Notes under the pieces: generated by a model | The model's input: only the letters and a program-made list of their open reading frames with translations | What the model was told of the DNA's origin: nothing | Databases searched by the model: none | Made by a program: the position numbers and the translations under genes | Assembly: GCA_027457185.1 (NCBI GenBank) | Contig: DAIDTN010000136.1 | Span: forward strand, 1 to 35,188 | Length of the DNA stretch: 35,188 bases | DNA from: Burkholderiales bacterium | GTDB taxonomy: Bacteria; Pseudomonadota; Gammaproteobacteria; Burkholderiales; SG8-39 | Direction of reading: 5' to 3' | Shown: positions 1-7,553 of the stretch, piece after piece | Layout: each line of letters starts with the position of its first letter | How positions within the stretch are numbered: the first letter of the stretch is position 1

Positions 1-3000
1 CTTCACGGCGTGCGAGCGGCTGGCTGATCCACCATGCGATCGCTGGCGAGGCAATCCACAGGAACAGAATCGGTCCCGCCATTTGCAGCGTGGCCGGCGT
101 CGATTCGGCCAGATAGCCAGCCGCGGCGATGGCGAGTGCCGGTGCGATCCACATCGATTGGTAGCAGGCGGCGAGGCCGGTGCGATCGGCGCGATCAGGG
201 CGGCCCGAGGGAGCCCATTCCAGCAGCTGTTTCTGCGTGACCATCACGCGCCAGTGGGTGCGCAGGATCGCGTCCAGGCTGAAGTATGCCTCGTAGGGCA
301 GACATGCAAGTGCGAGCACTGCTTGCGCAAAGTGCCCGAGCGCCGAGCGCAATACGGCGGCGGCGTGCTGAGCGGGCTGCAGGTCATCCGGCTTGCGCAA
401 CAGGTTAAGCATCAGGGCAATCAGGGGCGGAACCAGCATGATGCCGATCACCACCAGGCTCCAGAACCAGCTTGGTGACAAAACGGTCCAGCCCAGCAGC
501 AACAGGAGCGTCAATGCCGCGGGTACGAGACTGCGCCGCATGTTGTCGAAGATTTTCCACTGGGACAGTGCCGAGAGCGGGTTGCGCTGCCGCCCGGCGG
601 CGGAATCGGCGCCGTTGCCGGGTACGCGCGGCAACAGCCACGAGGCAATCTGCCAGTCACCGCGGATCCAGCGGTGGCGGCGGTTCACGTCGGCGCTGTA
701 GCTGGGCGGATATTCCTCGTACAACTGCACATCGCTTAGCAGCGCGGCGCGTGCATGACAGCCTTCCAGCAGGTCGTGACTGAGTATCCGGTTTTCGGGA
801 AAACGCCCCCTGAGCGATCGCTCGAACGCATCGACGTCATAGATGCCTTTGCCGATGAACGAGCCCTCGCCGAACAGGTCCTGGTAGACGTCGGAGACGG
901 CGCGCGTATAAGGGGCGATGCCGGGTTCGCTGCCGAACAGTCGCGCATAGCGCGACCGGTTGGTGCCCGGAAGGCTCACCGCCACGCGCGGCTGCAGGAT
1001 GCCGTAGCCTCCGCTTACCCGCCGCTGCTTTTCGTCGAAGTGCGCGCGATTCAGCGGATGCGCCATCGCGCCGACGAACTGGCGCGCCGAATCGCGCGGC
1101 AGCTGCGTATCCACATCCAGGGTAATAACGTACTTTACGCCGGACAATACCTCGGTCGGGCCGACGACCAGCGAGAAACATTCCTGCCCGCCGCCGCGCA
1201 GCAGGAAATTCAAATCCGCCAGCTTTCCTCGCTTGCGCTCGTAACCCATCCATAGATGTTCCTGGGGATTCCAGCGGCGCGGGCGGTGGAACAGGAAAAA
1301 GGCGTCGCCTTTGACGCCGCTTTCGGCGCTCCTGTACTTTTCATTCAGTTCTTCGATCCTGGTCCTCGCCAGAAGCAACAGCGCCCGGTCCTCTGGCAGT
1401 GTCTCCTCGTGCGCGTCGCAAAAATCGGTCAGCAGGCCGAACTTCAGTTGCTCATCCCGGTTCGCAAGGAATCGGACCTCAAGCGCTTCGATCAGATCCT
1501 CGATGTTTTGCGCGCTGGTGAGGATGGCCGGAACCACAACCAGCGTGCGGCAGTCCGGGGGGATTCCACTGGAGAAGTCCAGACGCGGCAGCGTACGCGG
1601 CGTTGCGAGCACGGTTGCCGCCCAGTTGACCAGCGCGATGGCCAAATGACCGGTGCAGAAGAGCAGCAGGATCGCTATCGGTGCAAGTAACCAGCCATGC
1701 AGCCCGCCCGCCTGCGCCTTCGCCAGCAAAGCGTCGGAAAAAACCAGTGTCAGCAGCACGGTCGCGCCCAGGGAAAGAGGCAAAGCAAACCTGCCGCAGG
1801 TTCGCTGCAGCGCCTCGGCGATCGACAAGCGCACCTGTGCCGCGCGTTTGAGCTGTGACAGGCCCTTGTCGATAAGGTAATAACCCACGTGCGCAGTTCT
1901 ATCGCCACTGCCGCGGGCAGCGACTCTAGCCAGCGCGCCGGCCGCGCCTTCGTGCGCCAGCTGAATCGCTTTGCGCGCGACCTCGCCTTCGGACAGACGG
2001 CTGCCCTTCGCGGTCTCCTCGACTGCGTGCCGGTAGCGATCGCGGGTGGCGAAATCCATCCGGGCGTAGACCCCGGCCGGATCCTGCCGAAGCTTCTGCT
2101 CGACGCCGCTCATGGTTTCGACGAACTCGCGCCAGTCCATCGCGCCGAGAAAGCGCAAACTGCCGATGCTGTTCGCGATCGATACCTGCACGGAGGCCTG
2201 CTTTTGGGTTTCCGACTGCACCAGCTGTTCGATCGTCAGTCCGGACTCGGATAGCCGCTGCTCGATCCAGGTCAGCGGTAATGCCAGAGCGGGGCTCTGG
2301 CCCTGCAGGCGTCGCGCAAGTTCGGCGACAAACGAACTGACCATGGGTGGGTTCGATCGCGCCATGTCCGATACCACCAGGATCAGGCTTTTGGGATCTT
2401 GTTCGGCGACTTCCATCATCTGGTCCGCCCAGGCGTCGGCGCGATCCCGGTCGATGGTGCTCGCCACCTCGCGAGCGCCGACGCGGCGCAGGTTCTCGAT
2501 CAGAGCCAGGCGCAGCATGATGGGAATCGCCCACAATTCGCCCAACTTGAGTGCGGTGATCTGCTGGTAGGCGGTGACGAAGCGGCTCAGGCTCTCCGGA
2601 TCTACCCGGCCGTCGCCGTGAGCGATCGCCTCAAGCGCAATGTCATACACGCGCGGCAGCCCGGCCGACGGGCCCAGAGCCAGGCGCGGAAGTTCCCTGC
2701 TGTAGCCCTTAGGCAAATGGCGTTTTGCCGTGCGTATCTGCTCTTCGATCAGATAGAAATTATCGAGCAGCCATTCACCTGCCGGCGAAATCCGGCGGTT
2801 GGCCTTGCCCTGCGTCGTCAGAAGTTTATAGGCTTGCAGCAGAACGTCTGCATTCTCGGCCAGCCGCGAGAGGAGCTTATCCGATCCGCGTTGCAAGCCC
2901 AGCCGGTGCGATCCCGCCAGGGACTTGCCGTGCTGTTCCATCTGTTCGGCACCAAACAGCTCCGCTCGCAACGGCTGTGCGTCACCGGCGGGCTGTGCTC

Positions 3001-3100
3001 GTGCGAGAGCGTTGCCGCGCAGGCGCGCCCACAACCGGGCCGCGCCGTCGCGTAGGTTTTTGCTGCGCAAAGGGCTTCGCGTTGTCGAAGCGTTTTTCAC
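1..3100 (-). CDS. ndvB: Cyclic beta-1,2-glucan synthase (NdvB/ChvB type), N-terminal part; runs off the left edge
   Basis: The 1033 visible codons match the glycosyltransferase (GT84) part of cyclic beta-1,2-glucan synthases, inner-membrane enzymes that build periplasmic or secreted cyclic glucans from UDP-glucose. The full family protein is about 2800 residues; the GH94-type C-terminal part lies outside the window. Visible: the N-terminal family motif LRAELFGAEQMEQHG; a pair of membrane segments near residues 425-490; the nucleotide-sugar motif TLDVDTQLPRD with Asp662 and Asp664; GEGSFIGKGIYDVDAFE; the RHRWIRGDWQ motif with Trp811; then at least five membrane segments to the edge. The start is uncertain: GTG at 3100 lies 7 nt after the stop of the upstream YqjD-like gene, but TTG at 3070 and ATG at 2941 are alternatives, and none has a strong ribosome binding site. 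It probably shares a transcript with the upstream gene. Family assignment is firm. Confidence 0.85.
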   Translation of the reverse strand, partial: MKNASTTRSPLRSKNLRDGAARLWARLRGNALARAQPAGDAQPLRAELFGAEQMEQHGKSLAGSHRLGLQRGSDKLLSRLAENADVLLQAYKLLTTQGKANRRISPAGEWLLDNFYLIEEQIRTAKRHLPKGYSRELPRLALGPSAGLPRVYDIALEAIAHGDGRVDPESLSRFVTAYQQITALKLGELWAIPIMLRLALIENLRRVGAREVASTIDRDRADAWADQMMEVAEQDPKSLILVVSDMARSNPPMVSSFVAELARRLQGQSPALALPLTWIEQRLSESGLTIEQLVQSETQKQASVQVSIANSIGSLRFLGAMDWREFVETMSGVEQKLRQDPAGVYARMDFATRDRYRHAVEETAKGSRLSEGEVARKAIQLAHEGAAGALARVAARGSGDRTAHVGYYLIDKGLSQLKRAAQVRLSIAEALQRTCGRFALPLSLGATVLLTLVFSDALLAKAQAGGLHGWLLAPIAILLLFCTGHLAIALVNWAATVLATPRTLPRLDFSSGIPPDCRTLVVVPAILTSAQNIEDLIEALEVRFLANRDEQLKFGLLTDFCDAHEETLPEDRALLLLARTRIEELNEKYRSAESGVKGDAFFLFHRPRRWNPQEHLWMGYERKRGKLADLNFLLRGGGQECFSLVVGPTEVLSGVKYVITLDVDTQLPRDSARQFVGAMAHPLNRAHFDEKQRRVSGGYGILQPRVAVSLPGTNRSRYARLFGSEPGIAPYTRAVSDVYQDLFGEGSFIGKGIYDVDAFERSLRGRFPENRILSHDLLEGCHARAALLSDVQLYEEYPPSYSADVNRRHRWIRGDWQIASWLLPRVPGNGADSAAGRQRNPLSALSQWKIFDNMRRSLVPAALTLLLLLGWTVLSPSWFWSLVVIGIMLVPPLIALMLNLLRKPDDLQPAQHAAAVLRSALGHFAQAVLALACLPYEAYFSLDAILRTHWRVMVTQKQLLEWAPSGRPDRADRTGLAACYQSMWIAPALAIAAAGYLAESTPATLQMAGPILFLWIASPAIAWWISQPLARRE

Positions 3101-3107
3101 CGGCCCG

Positions 3108-3473
3108 TCAGCGGATAAAGCGGCCGATGAAATATCCCGCTGCCAACGCACAAGCGACGGATTTCCACGGGTGCGCCGCAATGTACTGACCCGCATCAGC
3201 GGCTGCTGTCCGCTGCGTTGCTCTGAGGCTGTTGCTTTGCTCATTCAGCCATGCCGCCGTCGGCGCCGCGGCACCGGCGGCCTTGTCGACCACCTGGTGG
3301 GCCGCTTCGGCAGCGCGATCGATGGCCGGCGCGACCTTGCGCGCCGCGTCATCGGCCGCTGCGGCGACCCGGTCGACAGCGCCGTGCAGGCTGGACGCTG
3401 CCTTGTTCAAGGCGGCGTCCGTGGTGTCGTTGCCGGTTGCAATGGGCGTGACGGCGTGGCTTGTGACTTTCAT
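3108..3473 (-). CDS. ElaB/YqjD/DUF883-family membrane-anchored protein
   Basis: A 121-residue protein with an Ala-rich amphipathic helical body (about residues 20-95) and a C-terminal anchor HPWKSVACALAAGYFIGRFIR-like, typical of ElaB/YqjD/DUF883 proteins. In E. coli, YqjD is an inner-membrane protein that binds ribosomes in stationary phase; that function here is inference. The ATG at 3473 has GGAG about 8 nt upstream. It is first in a minus-strand pair with the glucan synthase. A predicted promoter (-10 TAGTCT at 3573-3568, start near 3561) lies behind the palindromic operator at 3595-3610, which also faces the AsmA gene. Confidence 0.85.
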   Translation of the reverse strand: MKVTSHAVTPIATGNDTTDAALNKAASSLHGAVDRVAAAADDAARKVAPAIDRAAEAAHQVVDKAAGAAAPTAAWLNEQSNSLRATQRTAAADAGQYIAAHPWKSVACALAAGYFIGRFIR

Positions 3474-3567
3474 CGGTATTCTCCAGTTTTAACAGCGGCA
3501 ATCCCGGAAAGGGCGTTTGGCGGATCCGGATCGGCAAGGACAAAGCGGCCGCGCCGGGCGAGGACCA

Positions 3568-3637
3568 AGACTACGATCAAAATCGACGGACGTATGTACG
3601 CAAGCGCACGGAGCGCAGCCATTGGCTCGCGCATAAT
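3568..3637. promoter_or_regulatory. Operator copy 1 (3595-3610), bidirectional promoter for the YqjD-like and AsmA genes
   Basis: The 16-mer TGTACGCAAGCGCACG at 3595-3610 is one of eight related palindromes in the window. On the plus strand CATAAT (3632-3637) starts 22 nt past its last base; on the minus strand TAGTCT (3573-3568) sits at the same distance. Both place the palindrome centre at -41.5 relative to predicted starts near 3644 (plus) and 3561 (minus). That is the class II position for Crp-family activators, where the operator takes the place of a -35 box. The site lies between two divergent genes, as the two -10 elements require. Activator identity is inferred (Crp/Fnr gene at 19812-20513). 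Confidence 0.6.
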
Positions 3638-3703
3638 TTGCGCAATACAGCGGAAGGACCCCAGCCGGCCGGGATCAATCGATCGCGCCGGCTCTACAGC
3701 GCT

Positions 3704-5677
3704 ATGACACGTTCGCGTTTGCTCAAATGGACGGCCGGACTCGTTCTCGCGCCAGTCCTGCTGGCCTTCCTGTTTATCGCTATTTTCGGATGGAACTGGC
3801 TGCGCGGGCCGATCGAGCGCATGACACTGGAGAAGACCGGCCGCGAACTGGTCATCGGCGGCGATCTGCAACTCAGGTTCGGCTGGCCGCTGCCGCGCAT
3901 TCGTGCCGGCGCGGTGACGTTCGCGAATCCCGCCTGGGCCAGGGAAAAGCAGATGGTCGCGGCGGATACGGTGGAGGTCACGATCGACCTGCCGCAGCTG
4001 CTTCGACGCAACATCGTGCTGCCCGAAGTGCGGCTGGTGCGTCCGGTCGTATTCCTGGAGCAGGGCAGCGGCGGCCGCAAAAACTGGCTGCTGGACGTGA
4101 ATCAGCAGGACGAACAGGCGCGTGTCCGCATTGACCGTGTAATTCTCGACCAGGGCCGGCTCGGCTATGACGATGCAGCGCAGAAGACCAGCATCCGCGC
4201 CGAACTTTCGACCGGGCTCTCGGCCTCGGCCGCGCAGTCAGCCGGAGGAGAGCTCAGCTTCACCGCGACGGGGCAATACAAGGGCATGCCGCTCAAGGCG
4301 CAGGGAAAGGGCGGATCAGTGCTCGGTCTGCGCGATGAAGTCACGCCTTATCCGCTGCAGGCCGATCTCACCGTGGGCCGCACCGGCGTCAGGGTCGACG
4401 GCACCATTACCAGCCTGCTGAAGTTCTCTGCGATGGATATGCGCCTGTCCCTGCGCGGCGACAGCCTGGCGCAGTTGTTCCCGCTGCTTGGCATCGCGCT
4501 GCCGCAAACACGGGCTTACGCGACCGAAGGGCACATCGTGCATAGCGGGCGCAGCTGGCGCTACGAGAAGTTCTCGGGCCGCATCGGCGACAGCGACATC
4601 GCCGGCACCTTGCAGGTCGACACCGGCGGCAAGCGCCCGGCGATGAAAGCGGAGCTGGAATCAAAATTGCTCGATTTGGCGGATCTCGGCCCCTTGATCG
4701 GATCGAGGCCGGGCAGCGTGGACGCCGCCAAAAAGGCGGCACCTCCGCCTTCTCAGACATCCTCGCCGATGCCAGCACAGGCGCGTGTGCTGCCGGACGT
4801 GCCGTTCAACACCGACCGCTGGGATAGCGTCGACGCGGAGGTGACACTCAGGGCAAAAACCATCCGCCGCGCCAAGGAGCTGCCGATCGAAGACCTGGTG
4901 ACCCATTTGAGCCTGCGCGATTCCGTGCTGACGCTCAATCCGCTGGATTTCGGCGTGGCCTGCGTGCAACTCGATGCCGTGATTTCGCTCGATGGACGCG
5001 CAGACCCGATCCAGGCGCGCGCCCAGGTGCGGGCGCGGAAAATTCTCCTGGCCAGACTGTTTCCGGCGGTCGCGCTCAGCAAGACCAGCATCGGCCAGAT
5101 CAACGGCGAATTCGATCTCGCGGGCAAAGGCAACTCGGTCGGGCGCATGCTGGCGAGCTCCAACGGCAAGGTGGGGCTGGTCGTCGCCAACGGCGAAATC
5201 AGCAAAATGATGATGGAAAAGATCGGCCTGCACCTTTGGGAAATGCTGGTTCTGAAAGTGAGCGGCGACAAACTCGTCAAGCTGCGCTGCGGCGTCGCCG
5301 ATTTCGACGTCAAGGGCGGCATCATGCATGCCGACGCGCTCATCTTCGACACCGAAGTCACCACCATCATCGGCACCGGCAGCATCGATCTGGGGCAGGA
5401 GCGGCTGGATCTGACGCTCAATCAGAAAACGAAGGACACCAGTCCCGTGGCCTTACGCAGCCCGATTTACATTCGCGGCAGCTTTGCCAAGCCCGATGTC
5501 GAAGTCGACAAGGGGCGCGTGGCCTTGCGAGCAATCGGCGCGATTGCGCTGGGTATTGCCAGTCCGGGGCTGGCGCTGATCCCCCTGATCGACGCCGGTC
5601 CGGGAAAAGACAGCGATTGCGCAAAATTGGTACGGGAGGCGAGGGCGCTGCCGAAAAAAGCAGGCCCTCGGTCATGA
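3704..5677 (+). CDS. AsmA-family protein
   Basis: A 657-residue protein with one N-terminal membrane segment (about residues 8-30) followed by the AsmA N-terminal region (GRELVIGGDLQLRFGW, ..VTFANPAWA..) and the AsmA C-terminal repeat region near residues 470-620. AsmA-like proteins are inner-membrane-anchored periplasmic proteins linked to phospholipid transfer to the outer membrane. An upstream in-frame ATG at 3638 exists, but a predicted transcription start near 3644 would exclude it, so ATG 3704 is preferred even though its ribosome binding site is weak. It is transcribed alone. Its last codons overlap, on the opposite strand, the terminator of the candidate small RNA at 5654-5742. Confidence 0.85.
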   Translation: MTRSRLLKWTAGLVLAPVLLAFLFIAIFGWNWLRGPIERMTLEKTGRELVIGGDLQLRFGWPLPRIRAGAVTFANPAWAREKQMVAADTVEVTIDLPQLLRRNIVLPEVRLVRPVVFLEQGSGGRKNWLLDVNQQDEQARVRIDRVILDQGRLGYDDAAQKTSIRAELSTGLSASAAQSAGGELSFTATGQYKGMPLKAQGKGGSVLGLRDEVTPYPLQADLTVGRTGVRVDGTITSLLKFSAMDMRLSLRGDSLAQLFPLLGIALPQTRAYATEGHIVHSGRSWRYEKFSGRIGDSDIAGTLQVDTGGKRPAMKAELESKLLDLADLGPLIGSRPGSVDAAKKAAPPPSQTSSPMPAQARVLPDVPFNTDRWDSVDAEVTLRAKTIRRAKELPIEDLVTHLSLRDSVLTLNPLDFGVACVQLDAVISLDGRADPIQARAQVRARKILLARLFPAVALSKTSIGQINGEFDLAGKGNSVGRMLASSNGKVGLVVANGEISKMMMEKIGLHLWEMLVLKVSGDKLVKLRCGVADFDVKGGIMHADALIFDTEVTTIIGTGSIDLGQERLDLTLNQKTKDTSPVALRSPIYIRGSFAKPDVEVDKGRVALRAIGAIALGIASPGLALIPLIDAGPGKDSDCAKLVREARALPKKAGPRS

Positions 5678-5695
5678 GCATGAACCGAGGGCCTG
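5654..5695 (-). terminator. Strong intrinsic terminator, minus strand
   Basis: Read on the minus strand, CAGGCCCTCGGT (5695-5684) and ACCGAGGGCCTG (5672-5661) form a perfect 12-bp stem with an 11-nt loop. One C and then six T (5659-5654) follow. There is no T-run on the plus-strand side, so the element works in the minus direction. It can end the candidate small RNA that starts near 5742 and transcripts leaving the Mla operon (last stop at 5947). It overlaps the 3' end of the AsmA gene on the other strand. Confidence 0.85.
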
Positions 5696-5742
5696 GACCC
5701 GCCAATCAACTTCAGGGAGGAGAAAAAGTGACCGGCGAGTAC
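5654..5742 (-). ncRNA. Candidate small regulatory RNA, about 89 nt, with its own operator-type promoter
   Basis: A predicted transcript runs from G5742 to the T-run at 5654. Its promoter is the perfect palindrome at 5776-5791 with -10 GATACT (5754-5749) at the spacing shared by the other copies. The RNA carries a CU-rich stretch, CACTTTTTCTCCTCCCTGAA (5728-5709), complementary to purine-rich ribosome binding sites, followed by a perfect 12-bp terminator stem with six U. This layout (short leader, single-stranded anti-Shine-Dalgarno segment, Rho-independent terminator) is typical of trans-acting bacterial small RNAs. No known family was recognised. Its 3' end is antisense to the last codons of the AsmA gene. 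Existence is inferred from signals alone. Confidence 0.55.
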
Positions 5743-5748
5743 GGCAAG

Positions 5749-5791
5749 AGTATCCCCCGCCGTTTGCGCCGGTTCTGTGCGCCAGCGCACA
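5749..5791 (-). promoter_or_regulatory. Operator copy 2 (5776-5791) with -10 GATACT, driving the candidate small RNA
   Basis: TGTGCGCCAGCGCACA at 5776-5791 is the only copy with fully perfect symmetry. The minus-strand flanks (TTA before; GAACCGGCGC after) match those of other copies in the same orientation, for example GAGCCGGCGC after copy 8. GATACT (5754-5749) gives a centre at -41.5 and a start near 5742. The plus-strand side has no -10-like hexamer at that distance. No protein gene follows on the minus strand, only the 89-nt segment ending in the terminator. Confidence 0.6.
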
Positions 5792-5898
5792 TAAGACAAC
5801 CGACATTTGGACGCCGGCGGAATTTGACGATTTTTGGCTGCGGTTGCACGACCCGGCGGCCGGTTCAGGATGATGCCTATCAATCTTGTGGGATTCAT
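5790..5898 (-). pseudogene. Possible remnant of a small membrane protein gene in the 3' region of the Mla operon
   Basis: ATG at 5898 has a strong ribosome binding site (TAGGAG, three bases before the ATG) and begins MNPTRLIGIILN, which resembles the start of small hydrophobic membrane proteins of betaproteobacteria. The hydrophobic run then breaks into a charged, proline-rich sequence. The reading frame stays open across the operator and antisense to the AsmA gene, to 5467, with no protein-like character. I read this as a decayed or internally deleted short gene. The end given marks where the reading meets operator copy 2. This is weak; it may be chance. Confidence 0.2.
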
Positions 5899-5946
5899 TT
5901 GCTCCTATCTCCGGGAGAGGTAAAGGAGTGATTCGAAACAACTGCG

Positions 5947-6618
5947 CTATTGCCCGTGTTTCCATCCGCGCGCCGCTACGGCACAGAAAGCCGCAAGTTC
6001 ATCGACTACCGACCGCACCGCACGATTGGCCGCCACCACGCCTCCATACGCGTTCTCGCTCGTGGCGGGAACGGCAGCCTCGAACTCGCGCGAGGCAAGC
6101 ACGCGGCGCGTCTTGTCGTCAACGAGATAGGCACGCAGCGTGAAACGCACGCGGCTGGGCGGGCTTGCGAACTCCTGCTGCAACCGGATGATTTCGGTAT
6201 CGAGCCGCAGGTCGCCGTCCGCGGAACTGGGCGCCAGCACTACGGCGCGGAATGCCGCAGTGTTCCCGATGGTGGCGACAAGCAGCGGCGCGAGCATGCG
6301 TGCCGGTGTGTCCACCCATTCACTGTGCGCGAAGTATTCGAGCTTGTGGGCTTCGCGCACATACATGATGTGCGGGCTGTCGAAGCCGGCGGCTGCGTGC
6401 GGAGGATTGACGATCAGCGTCGGCGCCGTGGACGATGATGCAGAGGCCGGAGCCGGCGTCGGAGTTACGGCCGGTGCCGTGCCCCGACTGGTCTCGAGTG
6501 AATAGAAAGTTGGAGGTGACGGTGCTCCCGCGCGCAGCGTGCCGCATGCACCGATCTCCATAACCAAAGCACCGGCGGCAAGGAGCCGGCACAATCGAGC
6601 GAAAGGTATCATTTTCAT
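5947..6618 (-). CDS. ABC-type transport auxiliary lipoprotein (PqiC-like) of an Mla-type system
   Basis: A 223-residue protein with a lipoprotein signal: basic start, hydrophobic stretch, lipobox IGAC with Cys25. A Pro/Ala/Thr-rich linker follows (about residues 40-75), then the ABC auxiliary domain (PYREAHKLEYFAHSEW-like region near 86-101, here MYVREAHKLEYFAHSEW). Proteins of this family (Pfam ABC_trans_aux, as in PqiC) are outer-membrane lipoproteins that work with MCE proteins in lipid transport. Its ATG overlaps the stop of the MCE gene (ATGA, 6618-6615), which implies translational coupling. It ends in TAG at 5949-5947 and is last in the operon; the nearest terminator on this strand is at 5695-5654. 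Confidence 0.85.
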   Translation of the reverse strand: MKMIPFARLCRLLAAGALVMEIGACGTLRAGAPSPPTFYSLETSRGTAPAVTPTPAPASASSSTAPTLIVNPPHAAAGFDSPHIMYVREAHKLEYFAHSEWVDTPARMLAPLLVATIGNTAAFRAVVLAPSSADGDLRLDTEIIRLQQEFASPPSRVRFTLRAYLVDDKTRRVLASREFEAAVPATSENAYGGVVAANRAVRSVVDELAAFCAVAARGWKHGQ

Positions 6619-7553
6619 GGTTTTGATGGTCCCGCTTTTCGTTCTCCCGGCCCTTCCGCGACCGGTTTGCGGCCGAGAAGAAACGCGCTCGGGTCGCGCT
6701 CGGTCTGCTCGCTCAGCCGGCGCAGCGAAGTTGTCAGAGCGCTTAGTTCGCCGAGCATGCGTTCCAGCTCCGGCAGGGTTTCCGCGGTGAAGTGCTTTAC
6801 GCCGGCGCCGATCGAGTTGACCGTCTTGCCGGTGCTGGCGCTGGTCCGGGCTACCTCCTTCCCCATTTTTTCGATCGCATCGGCGCTGCGTCCGATGCGT
6901 TCGATGACGGGTCCGATCTGCGCCGTCGCGCGTGAGCTGTGTTCCAACGTGCGGCCGGCATCGCTTATGCCCGCGTCGATGGTGTCCTTGCGCGCAGCGA
7001 TCGTGTGCGCCACGGTGGCGATGTCGGCGAGCGCGCTGGAAAACGCCGCCCGGTTCTGGTCGCTTAGAATGGCATTGATGTTGGCCGAGGTGCTGTCGAG
7101 TTTCGCCAGTACGCTGGTGAGCACGTTCTCCAGCCGCGCGCTGAGCGAGGGTTTGGTGCGGATTACCGGATAGCGGCTTCCCGCGGTCGCGCGCAGTATA
7201 GGCGCATCCGCGGCGCCGCCGCTGAGTTCGACATAGGCGATCCCGGTCAGGCCCTGCGTTTTCAGAACCGCTTCCGTGTCCTCTTTGATCGGCGTGCCGC
7301 GTTCGATCGCGAACAGCAGGTTCACCCGTTTCGGGTTGCCCGGGTCGAGGCTTATCTCCTGCACCTTGCCCACGTCGACGCCGCTGTACTTCACCGGCGC
7401 GTTCAGATTGAGGCCGGCCACCGATTCGTTTTCGACCGCCAGGTACAGGTCGTATTTCTTCTGCAGGGCGCCGCCCGAGGCGAGCCAGAGCGCGACGACG
7501 AGCAGCACCGCGCCGAGGACGAGCACGAACAGGCCGACTATCGGATAGTTCAC
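6615..7553 (-). CDS. mlaD: MCE-family lipid-binding protein (MlaD-like)
   Basis: A 312-residue protein: N-terminal membrane segment (about residues 6-28), MCE domain (about 38-115, with NAPVKYSGVDVGKVQEI and LKTQGLTGIAYVELSGG), then a long helical region with heptad character (about 150-280). MCE proteins form hexameric periplasmic rings that carry lipids between inner and outer membranes and are fed by an ABC transporter. The start is GTG at 7553, overlapping the stop of the ATPase gene (GTGA). No ATG lies near the membrane segment, so this non-ATG start is the only sensible one. The longer helical C-terminus is typical of the forms paired with an auxiliary lipoprotein, as found next door. 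Confidence 0.9.
   Translation of the reverse strand: MNYPIVGLFVLVLGAVLLVVALWLASGGALQKKYDLYLAVENESVAGLNLNAPVKYSGVDVGKVQEISLDPGNPKRVNLLFAIERGTPIKEDTEAVLKTQGLTGIAYVELSGGAADAPILRATAGSRYPVIRTKPSLSARLENVLTSVLAKLDSTSANINAILSDQNRAAFSSALADIATVAHTIAARKDTIDAGISDAGRTLEHSSRATAQIGPVIERIGRSADAIEKMGKEVARTSASTGKTVNSIGAGVKHFTAETLPELERMLGELSALTTSLRRLSEQTERDPSAFLLGRKPVAEGPGERKAGPSKP

Noticed and set aside
5728..5931. Plus-strand GTG start with GGAGGAG upstream
   Set aside because: The apparent ribosome binding site is the complement of the small RNA's CU-rich segment, and the encoded 67 residues look random.
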